Assembly (NCBI RefSeq): GCF_963675165.1
Contig: NC_087381.1
Coordinates: 1,178,001-1,242,000, forward strand
From: Halichondria panicea
Taxonomy: Eukaryota > Porifera > Demospongiae > Suberitida > Halichondriidae
Reading direction: 5' to 3'
DNA: 64,000 nt
In this document: positions 1 to 12,335 of the stretch, piece by piece
Layout: the number at the start of each line of letters is the position of its first letter
How positions within the stretch are numbered: position 1 is the first letter of the stretch
Notes under the pieces: generated by a model
Told to the model about the DNA's origin: nothing
The model's input: only the letters and a program-made list of their open reading frames with translations
Databases searched by the model: none
Translations under genes and position numbers: made by a program

Positions 1-54
1 ACATACAAAAAATTAGCTTGGGCGATCTTTGGACAGCTATATAGATTGACTTGC

Positions 55-817
55 CTGATAGCCCTCTTTTCTCGTCATCACTGTCATACCTTAATACGTC
101 GTTGTACGTGTCAATATAGGCGAATCGGTCGTTGCTCTCTCTGCTTGGGAATCTCATTGCAAACAATTTACCCGAATCAGGTGTAGAAGTCTCTTGTGCC
201 AACTGTTTGTGCATTGTACGAACATTTTAATTCAATTGGGGCTATATACACATATTCAATTCTGATTGCATATATATAGTCTAGATAATACCATATGGCA
301 TGCATGATTGTACACAATGGTTGCCATGCATGTATACAGCTACTTAGCATGCTGATTTAACTTACATCATCTGCACCGAGTGGATCACCCAGGTCCAACC
401 TGAACGAACTTTCATTCTGCATGCATGCATGTGCATGCAAATGTTGTGTATATATTATGCAATCTATTATGCAGTATATGATTATAGATGCATGTATACT
501 CTGTTACCTATATATCTCAGTGGAAGCGGCATACAGATATAGAATACTTTGAGAGCAGCTACTTTGTCCAAATAGATTGTATGGAGAGGCTGTCTTTTGG
601 TGGGAGGTATAATAATATTAATGGTGCCATGCAAATGCAAAGAAGTGTTATTTTATATAATTATAGAGAGGTTGTATGAAATTATGCTAGGATGGTTTTT
701 ATGAGAGCTATATATATAGTTGCACTGTTATCATTGTGTACTACACTGCATATAATTACTTACGTCTGTTTCTACGTTGACGTGGATTGTAAGATGCCTC
801 TGTGTGGTGGTAGCCAT
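55..817 (-). CDS. G1: type A beta-rich family gene, 5' three exons (runs off window)
   Basis: Minus-strand gene cut by the window edge. Exon 1 is 764-817 (MATTTQRHLTIHVNVETD, donor GTAAGT), exon 2 is 366-416 (NESSFRLDLGDPLGADD, 51 nt), exon 3 is 55-202 (148 nt, from LAQETSTPDSGKLFAMRFPS to KRGLS). Phases are 0, 0 and 1. Exon 3 ends at a GC donor (CAG|GCAAGT) instead of GT, as in every type A copy here. No signal peptide is visible. The remaining exons lie beyond base 1, but the identical duplicate G4 (8,327-9,800) shows what they look like. Function unknown. Confidence 0.7.
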
Positions 818-1806
818 TCTTTGTTGTCTTGGATATGCTCTTGTTTGCCGAATAGAGTAAGGCTAAGATTGATGCTTTATATAGCAACCACTAACAAAAC
901 CAGGTGTGCGTGCCTACTATAATATGAATATTGTAGTATGTGGCTTATAAGCTCATTCATTCATAAGCTCATTCATTCGTTTAACCATTCTAACAATGCA
1001 GATGTGTGTCTGTGTATCCAGCGCCATAAATATTGTTCGTTCTAATTGCTGATACAATAAGTATTGTACTGTATATGGCCTGTGAATAAGGAAATGCGTG
1101 GGCTTGTATATATTGGATTGATGTACGGTTCTCCCCACTCGCTTTAATTGTTGCCATGCTTTTCAGTGCTTTCCCCAGCCCATCTTAGTATAACATTCAG
1201 ATTGCAAATATTTTGTGGTTGTTATGGGCTGTATAGTGGTTTAGTTTGTTTATTCAGTCAACCGTTAAACCTATATATGTGGGTGCGTGTGCATGTGTGT
1301 GTCCGGAGCCATAAATACTCTTACCTTTGATTTTAGATGTTCCTATAACTCAATATAATTATGGTCTCTCATAGATTCACCCATGCCAGCACTTACATAT
1401 AACTGTTTTATAGCTTTTTCAGATAATAAATGTTATCATGTGATCATACTAAAGTCTATTTGCTTTGAGTTCGGCCCCGGAAGTTATGTGGTCAATTTTG
1501 GTTTCATTTATGGTTTATGCATGTGGTTGAGAAATATGCTAGGGACTTCTACATGGAAAATGCTAACTTTTAGTTGGTTGAAGCTTATCAGCTCTACCTA
1601 CAGCACAATAGATATAAAAGCGCTTTTTAACAAGGAATCCAATGGTATATGAAACTTCGAATTTCAGTAAAGTATGACAAAGTTATGACAACTTTATGAA
1701 GGTAAAACTCAACACAAATAGACTTTTTTAATTTGTATAATACAGTACAAGTCACAATTGTAAAAACAACAGTGTAGTAGTTTCAGTTTGAAGTTTAAGC
1801 AACTAT
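818..1806. other. Intergenic spacer between G2 and G1
   Basis: No gene supported. It holds a short direct repeat around 945-980 (ATAAGCTCATTCATTC) and spacer sequence that reappears in degraded form near 13,600-14,350, 25,180-26,800, 28,500-28,740 and 37,900-39,450, so it belongs to the amplified cluster unit. The open frames here are short and their codons show no conserved protein. Confidence 0.5.
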
Positions 1807-3096
1807 TCAAAGAATGCTGCGTCGATCAGGTTTGATTCCGGGAAACTTACTAATGCTAGTACTGAATAGGTACTTTCCTTTCGGGTCTTGATCCCGTGTG
1901 TGCACAGCTCGAATTACGTATCGCCTCTGGCCTGTTTGCAAGTTATCAACTTCCGGTAGGAGATACACTCTTTGTTTAGGCTCGTCGTCAGTTTCAGTGT
2001 AGATTGCAAAGGTTTTGGAGTCGTTTGGGGGGATGAATGAAAGTGAATTTGGTACTAGCACCCTGTACATGTAGTTGAGAAATACGAATTGACTGCATAT
2101 AGGGTATATAGTGTGTATCAAACTGTCTATTATATAGCTATATAATTATATACATGTCTTGAAGGTATAACTGCATGTATCTTGCTAACAGCCATAACAT
2201 GTGTTACAATGAAGATATTCAATTATTTTCTGAAAGCTTAATCGTTGTGTTTTTCTCACCATTTGGAAGTTTGCATCGTAGATAGTGGAATCAATTGTTT
2301 TAATAATCGTCCCGGTGCGCATGAGGTTGTTGTTGGGCAGTACAACACTGGAGAGGGTGTAGACGCCCGACTGCTCCCTCTTCATTACCATAACAACTGC
2401 ATATAATTATGTACAGAACAAATTATGAGATAGCTCTGTAACTACTGCAGCATGCAGGTTATACGTACTGGACAAGTTGGACTTGTAGCTGCCATCATTG
2501 GTGATAGGATTGTACAGCATTCGTTGCTCACTGGTGTCGATATATGCCAACTGATCAGCCGGGAATGCCTTCGAATTCACCCATAGTTTGAAGTATGGTG
2601 TGTCACTCTCCGCTCTCTCAACCACCTACATGATTGTGTGTGTATTAACTCCTTGCTCGTAACCATGGCTAATAAAACATACAGCATATGTACACTAACT
2701 TCAAGGATGTATGAGTGGCCATTACTTGTCTCTATTATAGCTACGTATTAATAAGTGCGTATAATTTATATCTCTCAGGTTGTTTTTCTACTGTTCAGTA
2801 TGGCCCAACAATACTCTTTGTGTTACTATTAAACTGATATCAAGAAATTGCTAGCTCAAAGAGTCCAATTTGCTTACCTCTAATTGTTGAAGCATGAGCT
2901 CCATGCCCTTTATTGTATGATGTACCCGTGTGGCCTCCTCAGTAACAGCAACTTCAGTAGCGGCCTCCTCAGTAACAGCCACCTCAGTAGCGGCCTCCTC
3001 AGTAACAGCCTCTTCTTTAGTCACTTTCTCGGTAGTGGCTTCCTCTTTAGCCTCGTGTGTGGTTGATATTCTTCGTGTGCCAAGCGATCCTCCCAT
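1807..3096 (-). pseudogene. G2: type B beta-rich family gene with frameshift in last exon
   Basis: Four exons on the minus strand. Exon 1 is 2,878-3,096: it starts MGGSLGTRRIS and runs into acidic Thr/Glu/Ala repeats ending LQQLE, donor GTAAGC. Exon 2 is 2,469-2,625 (157 nt, KLWVNSKAFPADQLAYIDTS). Exon 3 is 2,260-2,396 (137 nt, MKREQSGVYTLSSVVLPNNN). Exon 4 begins at 2,062 after TACAG. In exon 4 the C/A run at about 2,024-2,033 is one base longer than in the sister exons at 13,113, 14,416 and 39,545. The expected FTFIHPPND frame is therefore lost and stops early, while the family C-terminus (QRVYLLPEVDN to KYLFSTSISKFPG) continues in another frame. The identical lesion is present in G5. Confidence 0.65.
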
Positions 3097-4066
3097 TTTT
3101 AATTCTGAATTGATTTATTCTCTAAAGTCAGGCTGCCTGTATACATTATGAACTGAGGAATAGCTTTGATCTTTTGCAATTCATACTCTTATAGTGGTAC
3201 AATTATTATAGCTAGGACATTATCAAACTAACGCAGAAGCAAACTATATAGTGTCCACTATATAATTATAGGTATCTCAAATTCATGAAATTTGACACAG
3301 TATACTGATGAAGATGTTTATTTATACATGTGGGTATATCTAATTACCTTGTTTTCCTCTTGTATGCGTAGTATCTGTTGAGACTGAATAATGCTATAGC
3401 CTAACTACAAAGTGTCTAGTTGCATGTTGAGAATGGCCCAGGAAGTTGGGCTGTCAGTTTATGGCTTCGTCGATTGTCATCACTACCACCTGTGGGTTAG
3501 AGTTCAACCATAGGCTGTAACTTGATGCCTATGTGAATGTCGTACATGCGTGTGTATCGTCTTACATACATGATTACCACAGAGATAACAATGTGCGTGT
3601 GCGTGTGTGTGTGTGTGTGTGTTTGTGTGCGTGTGTCCACTTTTCCAACTGGAATACTTGTACGAGGATCATTACACCTCTTTTAATTTTGCTTATCATT
3701 ATTTGCATCAATCTTTTATCAGATAGTGTATTGTAGACGGAGCTATATAGCATCTTTTGCATTCCATTTGTACGTATTAGTAGGTATAATGACCTGTAAA
3801 CGTACTATTATAGTATACATCATGTAACTATGATGATGAATGCTAAAGGTACACTATGACTCTTGTGATCGTTCGTATAATTATGCTCACTTACTCACTT
3901 TTTATTGTTTTGAAGTCACCAACAATCAATTTTAGTACACATAAATTATATACATACTACAGTATATGCTTATGCTATAATATTATTTTACAAAACTAAT
4001 AATTATAAGCTATTGTCCACACTCTAAGTGCATTTGTCACAGTCAAATTTCCTTTGCTTAGTGGAG
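3097..4066. other. Intergenic spacer with GT microsatellite (3,597-3,640)
   Basis: No gene supported. A GT/GC dinucleotide run lies at 3,597-3,640. The stretch 3,530-4,060 is repeated at 22,085-22,700 (same flanking text), where the microsatellite is much longer. Open frames rich in V-C-V-C come from the dinucleotide run. Confidence 0.6.
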
Positions 4067-6520
4067 TCAATTGCTCCTATCAACAGGCAGTGTGTCGTAT
4101 GTGTAGTTACCGACAAGATACACTTCCGTATTGTAATTTGGTCCAGCCGAGCCGACGACTAATGGCCTTTCAACCTGTTTTGGCCCGTCCGAGACAGAAG
4201 CTGGCATGAGATATCCATTTGTCACCGGCTTGTGATCCGCTGTTAGCGCTGAAAACGAAAGACATGTTTCTTTTCCTCCATCTTCATTTGTGATTTTAAA
4301 TCGTGTGGTTGGATCGGTTCCATCCCCATTAAAGAACTGTGTGGGGAAGTATGAGTCACTCTCATGCATTTCTTGTATTATAGCGGGGGGGGTCCTATAT
4401 ATAGTATATATAGTACCTTCTCCGGCACTCGGAAAACACACATTTTATAGCGATCATAACATCCCCCGTTGCAAATGGTATGATGCAATACTCAATATCC
4501 TTGCAATGAAATATAAAACCAATGTTTAAGGAACACTATAGTGAAGTGAAAGTGCACACAGGTAAACAAACACACAAGGGGAAAAGGGGTGGAGGTTCTT
4601 TGCTGTATATACTACTCCCCCTCTCCCATTCTCTGGAGAAACGTACATTTCTGTATGTCATTTGAGTATATTTTTCCACGCTCCCACCAGGTGTTAGGAA
4701 AGAGAAAGGGTTGACAATTGTTGACAGGTGGTATTGGGTATCCTTAGTAACACTTCCAGGTGTCTTGTTTGTTATGCTCAAGACGGCTGCATGTGACAGT
4801 CATGTGATTGAATAGTTGTATATGCGTGTGGCACAAAAACAGATTTTGGATAGCTATAAAGATTGACTTGCCTGATAGCCCTAATTTGTCGTCATCACTG
4901 CCGTATCTCAGTACGTTATTGTACGTGTCGACATAGGCGAACTGGCCACTGCTACCAACGTTTGGGAACCGTATTACAAACAGGTTACCCTGACGAGTAG
5001 TAGAAGTCTCTTGTGCAAGCTGCATGTATATATGGTGTACAAATGTTGATTGCAAATTCTCATCTGCACCCATGATTGTATATATGTATGCATGCATGCT
5101 AGTGATGTAACTACATTAATTTAAATACATGTATTACTGTATACAGTATATTTGTGGCAAAACTGGTATATAGCAACCGGAGGTGATATAATTCTAATAC
5201 GTAATTATTCTGATTGGTTATTTTGCATACATGCATGTAAAAATTGGTGGCCATAATTATGTTTAGATCATATTTGCCATAAATACTGCAATCTGATTGG
5301 CTAAAGGAAGTGTTTTTTCCAACTTAGAAAATCATGTATACTTACTTAGAAAATCATGTACTTACTTAGAAAATCATTAGAGATAATAGAGATAAATCTG
5401 ATTGGCTAGATACTCATGGTTGCTATGATCTAAAATGCTTAGACACTGCATGTTTAAGAAGTTTCCACATGATTTAGAAGCCCTCAGGGCTAGGAGAACC
5501 CTCACTACGTTCGGGATACTACAACCAGAGCTAGCCCTTCCTTTGGGCTTCTAAATCATGTAGAAACTTCCTAAACAGTGTCTAACTATTATAGTATATA
5601 GCTACGTAGCACACTGATTTAACTTACTCCGTCTGCACTGAGTGGATCCTTCAGGTCCAATTCAAACGAACTTTCAAACTGCATGATATAATTATGCGCT
5701 GGCAGCATGCATTTGGAGCATATATAAATATGTATTCCATATGGGAGGAGCCATGCACTTCTGTTCTATAATTATGGATAGACTGTCTTCTGGTGGGAAG
5801 TATAAATAAATACTAATACTGATGGTACCATGAAGAGCTATATAATTATAGTGTCACTTATAAAGAGGCTGCATGTCCTATACGCTAGAATGCATGGTAC
5901 ACTGTTTATAATTATAAAAAATTAATGATTATGCATGTTCCACTCACGTCTGTATTTACATTGACGTGAATTGTAAGATGCCTCTGTGTGGGGTCCTTTT
6001 CTTGTTGTTTTGTTTGCTGCAAAAAGATTGTTTGCTGATTAGAGCTAAGAGTGTGTGTGTTTATGCATGGGCTATAATAATAATATAGCAACCACTAACA
6101 AAACCAGGTGCATGCGTGTCATAATTGTATAGTTCAATTGTATATACCGATTCCCAATGCTCAAAGTCTATAATTATAATGGCTATACTGAACAGTGCAG
6201 CTCGTATATCACGTATATACGTGTCTCAGATCTATAATAGGCTCAATATACTAGAACATTTGTTATAATAACTACGGTACTAACATTTCATTAATTAAAC
6301 AATATCGCTAAAACTCAGTGTATCAGGAAATTTGCCAACTCCCAACTTGCATGCTTACCTCTGAATCTGTGCCCATTTTTGTATGATGACCGGGGGCAGG
6401 CTGTTTTGGAGTAGCCATGGCTTCAGTAGTGGCCTCCTCAGTATCTACTTTCTTGGTAGCAACTTCCTCGGTAGCCTCGTGTGTGGTTGATCTATTTTGT
6501 GTGTCAAGTGATCCTCCCAT
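4067..6520 (-). CDS. G3: type A beta-rich family gene, acidic N-terminus
   Basis: Probably intact. Exon 1 6,359-6,520 (54 residues, MGGSLDTQNRS then acidic repeats ending GTDSE, donor GTAAGC). Exon 2 5,948-6,016 (23 residues, QTKQQEKDPTQRHLTIHVN). Exon 3 5,628-5,678 (FESSFELDLKDPLSADG). Exon 4 4,872-5,019 (148 nt, GC donor). Exon 5 starts at 4,786 (VLSITNKTPGSVTK, then YHLSTIVNPFSFLTP) and its donor near 4,688 is uncertain. A small exon near 4,400-4,435 reads YKMCVFRVPEK. Last exon 4,067-4,336 (FFNGDGTDPTTRFKITNEDG to TEVYLVGNYTYDTLPVDRSN, stop). Phases of the certain exons agree. The first two exons are also used, with small changes, in G9. No signal peptide or membrane segment; predicted soluble, beta-rich. 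Function not known. Confidence 0.62.
5439..5585. mobile_element. MITE, TTAGACACTG family, copy 1
   Basis: Long imperfect terminal inverted repeats (TTAGACACTG ... CAGTGTCTAA) continue inward through GATTTAGAAGCCC and its complement. The element sits in intron 3 of G3. Related copies are at 20,426-20,557 (left end partly deleted) and 52,266-52,402. It has no coding capacity. Confidence 0.75.
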
Positions 6521-8326
6521 TTTTAATTCTGAGTTGTATATATAATTATTATATTATTTAAGTCAGGCAATTATAATAATATTATAAACTGAGGCATAAT
6601 GGTACAGGTTTGATCTTTTGCTATTCATAAAAAATACAGCACCTTATAGTTCAAACTAACATAAAAGCAAACTATAGTGCCCCACTATAGGGTCTCAAAT
6701 CAGTTTAGCATAATGTATAGTTATTTGGTATTCATTAAGGCATAACGGTAAGATGCATGTTTGTGGGCATATCTAATTACCTTTATTTTCCACTTGAGTA
6801 GTATCTGTTGAGACTGAGTCTTTCTTACCTTACGTTGAGAATAGCCCAGGAAATTTTGTAGTTAATTTATATGGCATGGCCCAGGAACTTGTGTGGTCAA
6901 TTTATGGCTTCACCTATATTGTTATTACCACCGGTTGCATACTTGTGGTAATGTAATCCCACAGGTTCAGCTCAGAGGAGGTACAACATCCGCGAGTCAA
7001 AGGAAGTGTTTTAGACTCACATTCCTTAGGTCAAAGTTTAATTACGTGTTACCTGCCAAACAAGCACTGCATGGGCTATTTTAGCTGCCAAGAGTGTGAT
7101 TCGTGCACTGTTTGATCTAGGTTATAGCTAATCAACCAATCGTTTCAGCTTCAGGAGGGATGCCTGGAGTTGCTATGAGAATCATTTCGTTTGATGTGCT
7201 ATTGAACTTTGACCTGGATATAGGAATGTAGGTCTTTAAGACTTGCGGATGTCGTACCTCCTCTGATGGGTTCAGCTGTAATTAGATGATCAACTTCCAA
7301 TGCATGTGTATCATTTTACATATATATATATACATAATTACCATGGAGATAGTAACGTGCATATAATTATGTGTGTGTGTGTCCACTTTGCATTAAGTTG
7401 ATAGATCTGAAAATACACATTCTTATAGCTAAGGCAGCCTTCCTCTAGCTAGCTGTTATAGTCACTATAATTATTGGAACTGTCCAAGCTGCATGCACGT
7501 AACTACATGGGAAAGAGCTGCATGGCTGTATAACCTAACAATATAAGAGCGAAGCAGGTTAAGAGCAAGGTTTATTATCACAAAACCCTGAGACCATAAT
7601 TAATATGTTCTTTCTGTATACCCAAGTACAAGCAGTAACTGTGAACTATCCTTCATGAAACACAAGTAGTTTTAGCAGTATACTGCAGTAACCTCCTGCA
7701 GGCATGCCTGTGTGGCCTCAGGCTCAGAAAGTTCCCTTCTGCATGAGCTGCATGCTCTGACCTGCTGCTGGCGTGCTGTGCATGGCCTCAAGTGTATCTG
7801 TGTCTTGTCTGAGCTTTGTTGCTGAATGTAGGTATGCTATAATCGGGCGGCACCGCCCTCCACCGTTGCATGGAAGGAGGTTGGGAATCAAGCCTATCCA
7901 CCAGCTCCAATTAATCAGATTGCAGTATCTCAAGTGGATTTATCACACCCACTCAACTTTCACACACCAGATTGACTGAGAGGCGTGGCCAACACCCACT
8001 TTAATAAATTAATGACATTCATCTCTATTGGCCAGCACCCACTTAGAATGATAACAGACCAGAACAAAACTGTTTGATTGATAAAATTGCTATGTTGAGT
8101 ACTATAGGTAGAGGGACTCGCTTCGCTCGCCCCAATGAATGCTTATAAATTAAGGCAGCACTTTTAATGTTTTGAAATAACATCAACTAAGTCTATTTCG
8201 TACATAATCATACGTACATACGTGCAGTGTATATTTTAGTTTCACTGACAAAACTAATTTAACAATAATTGTCTAACAATATTCACACTCTATAAGTGTA
8301 TCGTCACTGTCCAATATTTCTTTGAG
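6521..8326. other. Intergenic region with one TIR element
   Basis: No gene supported. Apart from the TIR element at 6,973-7,268, it holds A/T-rich spacer, a short GT run at 7,373-7,381, and unique sequence from about 7,440 to 8,320. A small open frame at 7,724-7,933 (minus) has no visible family signature. Confidence 0.45.
6973..7268. mobile_element. Non-autonomous TIR element with 9-bp flanking repeat
   Basis: CAGAGGAGGTACAACATCCG at the left end faces its near-complement (GCGGATGTCGTACCTCCTCT) at the right. GGTTCAGCT flanks it on both sides (6,964-6,972 and 7,269-7,277). The right end carries three extra bases before the flank, so the border is approximate. A 9-bp target duplication fits Mutator-like elements. 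About 296 bp, no coding capacity. Confidence 0.55.
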
Positions 8327-9800
8327 TCAATTGCTGTTATGAATCGGCAGCGTGTCGTATGTGTAGTTACCAACAAGATACACTTGCGTATTGTAACCTA
8401 GATGATTCGACCCAACAACTTGTGGCCTTCGAACACCTTGGTCCATTATTTCTTGTGGTGTGAGATACTTTTTTGGACATGAACTTTTCATGCCTTGTGC
8501 TGCAAATGAAAGCAATGTGGACGTAGAATCTGGGCGACCTTGTACCGTTCCACTTTGAACTTCAAATTGTGTCGGTATTGTTTCACCAAAGAACTGCATG
8601 GGGAAGGCACAAGTACTCAGCTTGCATGTAATAATTATAGCGGGAGGACTTATAGTATGAAATGTTTACCTATATATAATTATAGCTCTCACCCGGAAAA
8701 TGGACATTTTATACAGTCATATAATTATATAATTGTAGTGATCTTCTATCCATTGGAAAATGCATGCGCTATTTAGTGTAATTATACCCATTACTGTAAA
8801 CTCAACTCCCCTTAGCCCCATCCCCTCCACAAACGTACATATGAGTATCCCATCAGTTGATATCCGTTCACTGATGAGTCCCAACAGGTGTTAGGAAAGA
8901 GAGAGGATTGACGATTGTTGACAGGCGATATCTGGGGTTTGTAGTATCAGTCACATTTCTTATGCGCATGATTGCTGCATGTGACATACAAAAAATTAGC
9001 TTGGGCGATCTTTGGACAGCTATATAGATTGACTTGCCTGATAGCCCTCTTTTCTCGTCATCACTGTCATACCTTAATACGTCGTTGTACGTGTCAATAT
9101 AGGCGAATCGGTCGTTGCTCTCTCTGCTTGGGAATCTCATTGCAAACAATTTACCCGAATCAGGTGTAGAAGTCTCTTGTGCCAACTGTTTGTGCATTGT
9201 ACGAACATTTTAATTCAATTGGGGCTATATACACATATTCAATTCTGATTGCATATATATAGTCTAGATAATACCATATGGCATGCATGATTGTACACAA
9301 TGGTTGCCATGCATGTATACAGCTACTTAGCATGCTGATTTAACTTACATCATCTGCACCGAGTGGATCACCCAGGTCCAACCTGAACGAACTTTCATTC
9401 TGCATGCATGCATGTGCATGCAAATGTTGTGTATATATTATGCAATCTATTATGCAGTATATGATTATAGATGCATGTATACTCTGTTACCTATATATCT
9501 CAGTGGAAGCGGCATACAGATATAGAATACTTTGAGAGCAGCTACTTTGTCCAAATAGATTGTATGGAGAGGCTGTCTTTTGGTGGGAGGTATAATAATA
9601 TTAATGGTGCCATGCAAATGCAAAGAAGTGTTATTTTATATAATTATAGAGAGGTTGTATGAAATTATGCTAGGATGGTTTTTATGAGAGCTATATATAT
9701 AGTTGCACTGTTATCATTGTGTACTACACTGCATATAATTACTTACGTCTGTTTCTACGTTGACGTGGATTGTAAGATGCCTCTGTGTGGTGGTAGCCAT
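8327..9800 (-). CDS. G4: type A beta-rich family gene, full-length version of G1
   Basis: Exons 1-3 (9,747-9,800; 9,349-9,399; 9,038-9,185) are identical to G1. Exon 4 begins at 8,974 (AIMRIRNVTDTTNPRYRLST then IVNPLSFLTP); its donor near 8,885 is uncertain. A small exon near 8,696-8,730 reads YKMSIFRV. The last exon is 8,327-8,593 (FFGETIPTQFEVQSG ... RRPQVVGSNHLGYNTQVYLV then GNYTYDTLPI, stop). Start chosen at MATTTQRHL because the upstream acidic exon seen in G3 is missing here. Length about 220 residues. Exon 3 has a GC donor. No signal peptide, so cytosolic or released by a leaderless route. Confidence 0.65.
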
Positions 9801-11680
9801 TCTTTGTTGTCTTGGATATGCTCTTGTTTGCCGAATAGAGTAAGGCTAAGATTGATGCTTTATATAGCAACCACTAACAAAACCAGGTGTGCGTGCCTAC
9901 TATAATATGAATATTGTAGTATGTGGCTTATAAGCTCATTCATTCATAAGCTCATTCATTCGTTTAACCATTCTAACAATGCAGATGTGTGTCTGTGTAT
10001 CCAGCGCCATAAATATTGTTCGTTCTAATTGCTGATACAATAAGTATTGTACTGTATATGGCCTGTGAATAAGGAAATGCGTGGGCTTGTATATATTGGA
10101 TTGATGTACGGTTCTCCCCACTCGCTTTAATTGTTGCCATGCTTTTCAGTGCTTTCCCCAGCCCATCTTAGTATAACATTCAGATTGCAAATATTTTGTG
10201 GTTGTTATGGGCTGTATAGTGGTTTAGTTTGTTTATTCAGTCAACCGTTAAACCTATATATGTGGGTGCGTGTGCATGTGTGTGTCCGGAGCCATAAATA
10301 CTCTTACCTTTGATTTTAGATGTTCCTATAACTCAATATAATTATGGTCTCTCATAGATTCACCCATGCCAGCACTTACATATAACTGTTTTATAGCTTT
10401 TTCAGATAATAAATGTTATCATGTGATCATACTAAAGTCTATTTGCTTTGAGTTCGGCCCCGGAAGTTATGTGGTCAATTTTGGTTTCATTTATGGTTTA
10501 TGCATGTGGTTGAGAAATATGCTAGGGACTTCTACATGGAAAATGCTAACTTTTAGTTGGTTGAAGCTTATCAGCTCTACCTACAGCACAATAGATATAA
10601 AAGCGCTTTTTAACAAGGAATCCAATGGTATATGAAACTTCGAATTTCAGTAAAGTATGACAAAGTTATGACAACTTTATGAAGGTAAAACTCAACACAA
10701 ATAGACTTTTTTAATTTGTATAATACAGTACAAGTCACAATTGTAAAAACAACAGTGTAGTAGTTTCAGTTTGAAGTTTAAGCAACTATTCAAAGAATGC
10801 TGCGTCGATCAGGTTTGATTCCGGGAAACTTACTAATGCTAGTACTGAATAGGTACTTTCCTTTCGGGTCTTGATCCCGTGTGTGCACAGCTCGAATTAC
10901 GTATCGCCTCTGGCCTGTTTGCAAGTTATCAACTTCCGGTAGGAGATACACTCTTTGTTTAGGCTCGTCGTCAGTTTCAGTGTAGATTGCAAAGGTTTTG
11001 GAGTCGTTTGGGGGGATGAATGAAAGTGAATTTGGTACTAGCACCCTGTACATGTAGTTGAGAAATACGAATTGACTGCATATAGGGTATATAGTGTGTA
11101 TCAAACTGTCTATTATATAGCTATATAATTATATACATGTCTTGAAGGTATAACTGCATGTATCTTGCTAACAGCCATAACATGTGTTACAATGAAGATA
11201 TTCAATTATTTTCTGAAAGCTTAATCGTTGTGTTTTTCTCACCATTTGGAAGTTTGCATCGTAGATAGTGGAATCAATTGTTTTAATAATCGTCCCGGTG
11301 CGCATGAGGTTGTTGTTGGGCAGTACAACACTGGAGAGGGTGTAGACGCCCGACTGCTCCCTCTTCATTACCATAACAACTGCATATAATTATGTACAGA
11401 ACAAATTATGAGATAGCTCTGTAACTACTGCAGCATGCAGGTTATACGTACTGGACAAGTTGGACTTGTAGCTGCCATCATTGGTGATAGGATTGTACAG
11501 CATTCGTTGCTCACTGGTGTCGATATATGCCAACTGATCAGCCGGGAATGCCTTCGAATTCACCCATAGTTTGAAGTATGGTGTGTCACTCTCCGCTCTC
11601 TCAACCACCTACATGATTGTGTGTGTATTAACTCCTTGCTCGTAACCATGGCTAATAAAACATACAGCATATGTACACTA
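8984..11680. repeat. Segmental duplicate, right copy (partner 1-2,700)
   Basis: Right-hand copy of the offset-8,983 duplication. It contains the 5' half of G4 and exons 2-4 of G5. Beyond about 11,680 the copies diverge: the right copy lacks about 11 bp there, and near 11,755 also lacks a further stretch (GGTTGTTTTTCTACTGTTCA and following bases) present at 2,780 and 36,120. Confidence 0.92.
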
Positions 11681-12060
11681 ACGTATGAGTGGCCATTACT
11701 TGTCTCTATATTATAGCTACGTATTAATAAGTGCGTATAATTTATATCTCTCAACAATACTCTTTGTTTTACTATTAAACTGATATCAAGAAATTGCTAG
11801 CTCAAAGAGTCCAATTTGCTTACCTCTAATTGTTGAAGCCTGAGCTCAATGCCCTTTATTGTATGATGACCAGGGGGAGGCTGTTTTGGGGTAGCTATGG
11901 TTGTGCTGCTTTTTCTTCTCTTAAAAGGCACAGTCTCAGATTTTTGCCAAATTGTAGAGTTCAGTGGTAGCTTGCTCAGTAGTAGCCTGCTCAGTGGTAG
12001 CCTGCTCAGTGGTAGCCTGCTCAGTGGTAGCAGCATAGCCATTATTAAGCATGGGTTCAA
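10790..12060 (-). pseudogene. G5: type B family gene, same frameshift as G2
   Basis: Exons 2-4 (11,452-11,608; 11,243-11,379; 10,790-11,045) are identical to those of G2, including the extra base in the C/A run of exon 4. Exon 1 (11,824 to about 12,060) differs: its five-codon repeat is read as LPLSR from the long frame that joins IATPKQPPPGHHTIKGIELR, while the acidic TTEQA reading used by sisters is in another frame. The repeat frame has therefore probably slipped. The shared lesion means the frameshift predates the duplication or is a copied assembly error. Confidence 0.6.
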
Positions 12061-12335
12061 GGTTAATAATTATGTGCCTAAGGATGTGGGGCAGTGTGCA
12101 AGGATGTGGCCAGGGCAGTGCATGTGGTAGATGTGAGGCAGATGTGGGGCGGGGCAGTGTGCAAGGATGTGGGACAGTGCATGTGCATGCATGTGTATAC
12201 TGATATCAACCACATTAATTGATAAGCACATAATTATGGAAGTGCGTATTGTGTGACATTGTGTGTGGTTACTATACACGTGGTGAGCATTTTGTGCAGA
12301 ACCTGTTTCTGGGCATTCATAATTATAGCAGTAAT

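Larger units (their letters stand above)
1..2700. repeat. Segmental duplicate, left copy (partner 8,984-11,680)
   Basis: Everything from base 1 to about 2,700 recurs at an offset of 8,983 bases. I saw no mismatch along the compared lines, including non-coding DNA. Identity breaks near 2,700: the left copy has about 11 extra bases just before the shared GTATGAGTGG, after which the copies remain homologous but differ by indels. The block carries the 5' part of type A gene G1 and exons 2-4 of type B gene G2. Either the duplication is very recent or the assembly contains a duplicated haplotype; the sequence alone cannot decide. Confidence 0.93.

Noticed and set aside
2878-6520. N-myristoylation of the MGGSL N-termini
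   Set aside because: The Gly is in place but residue 6 is G or D, not the favoured Ser/Thr; too weak to annotate.
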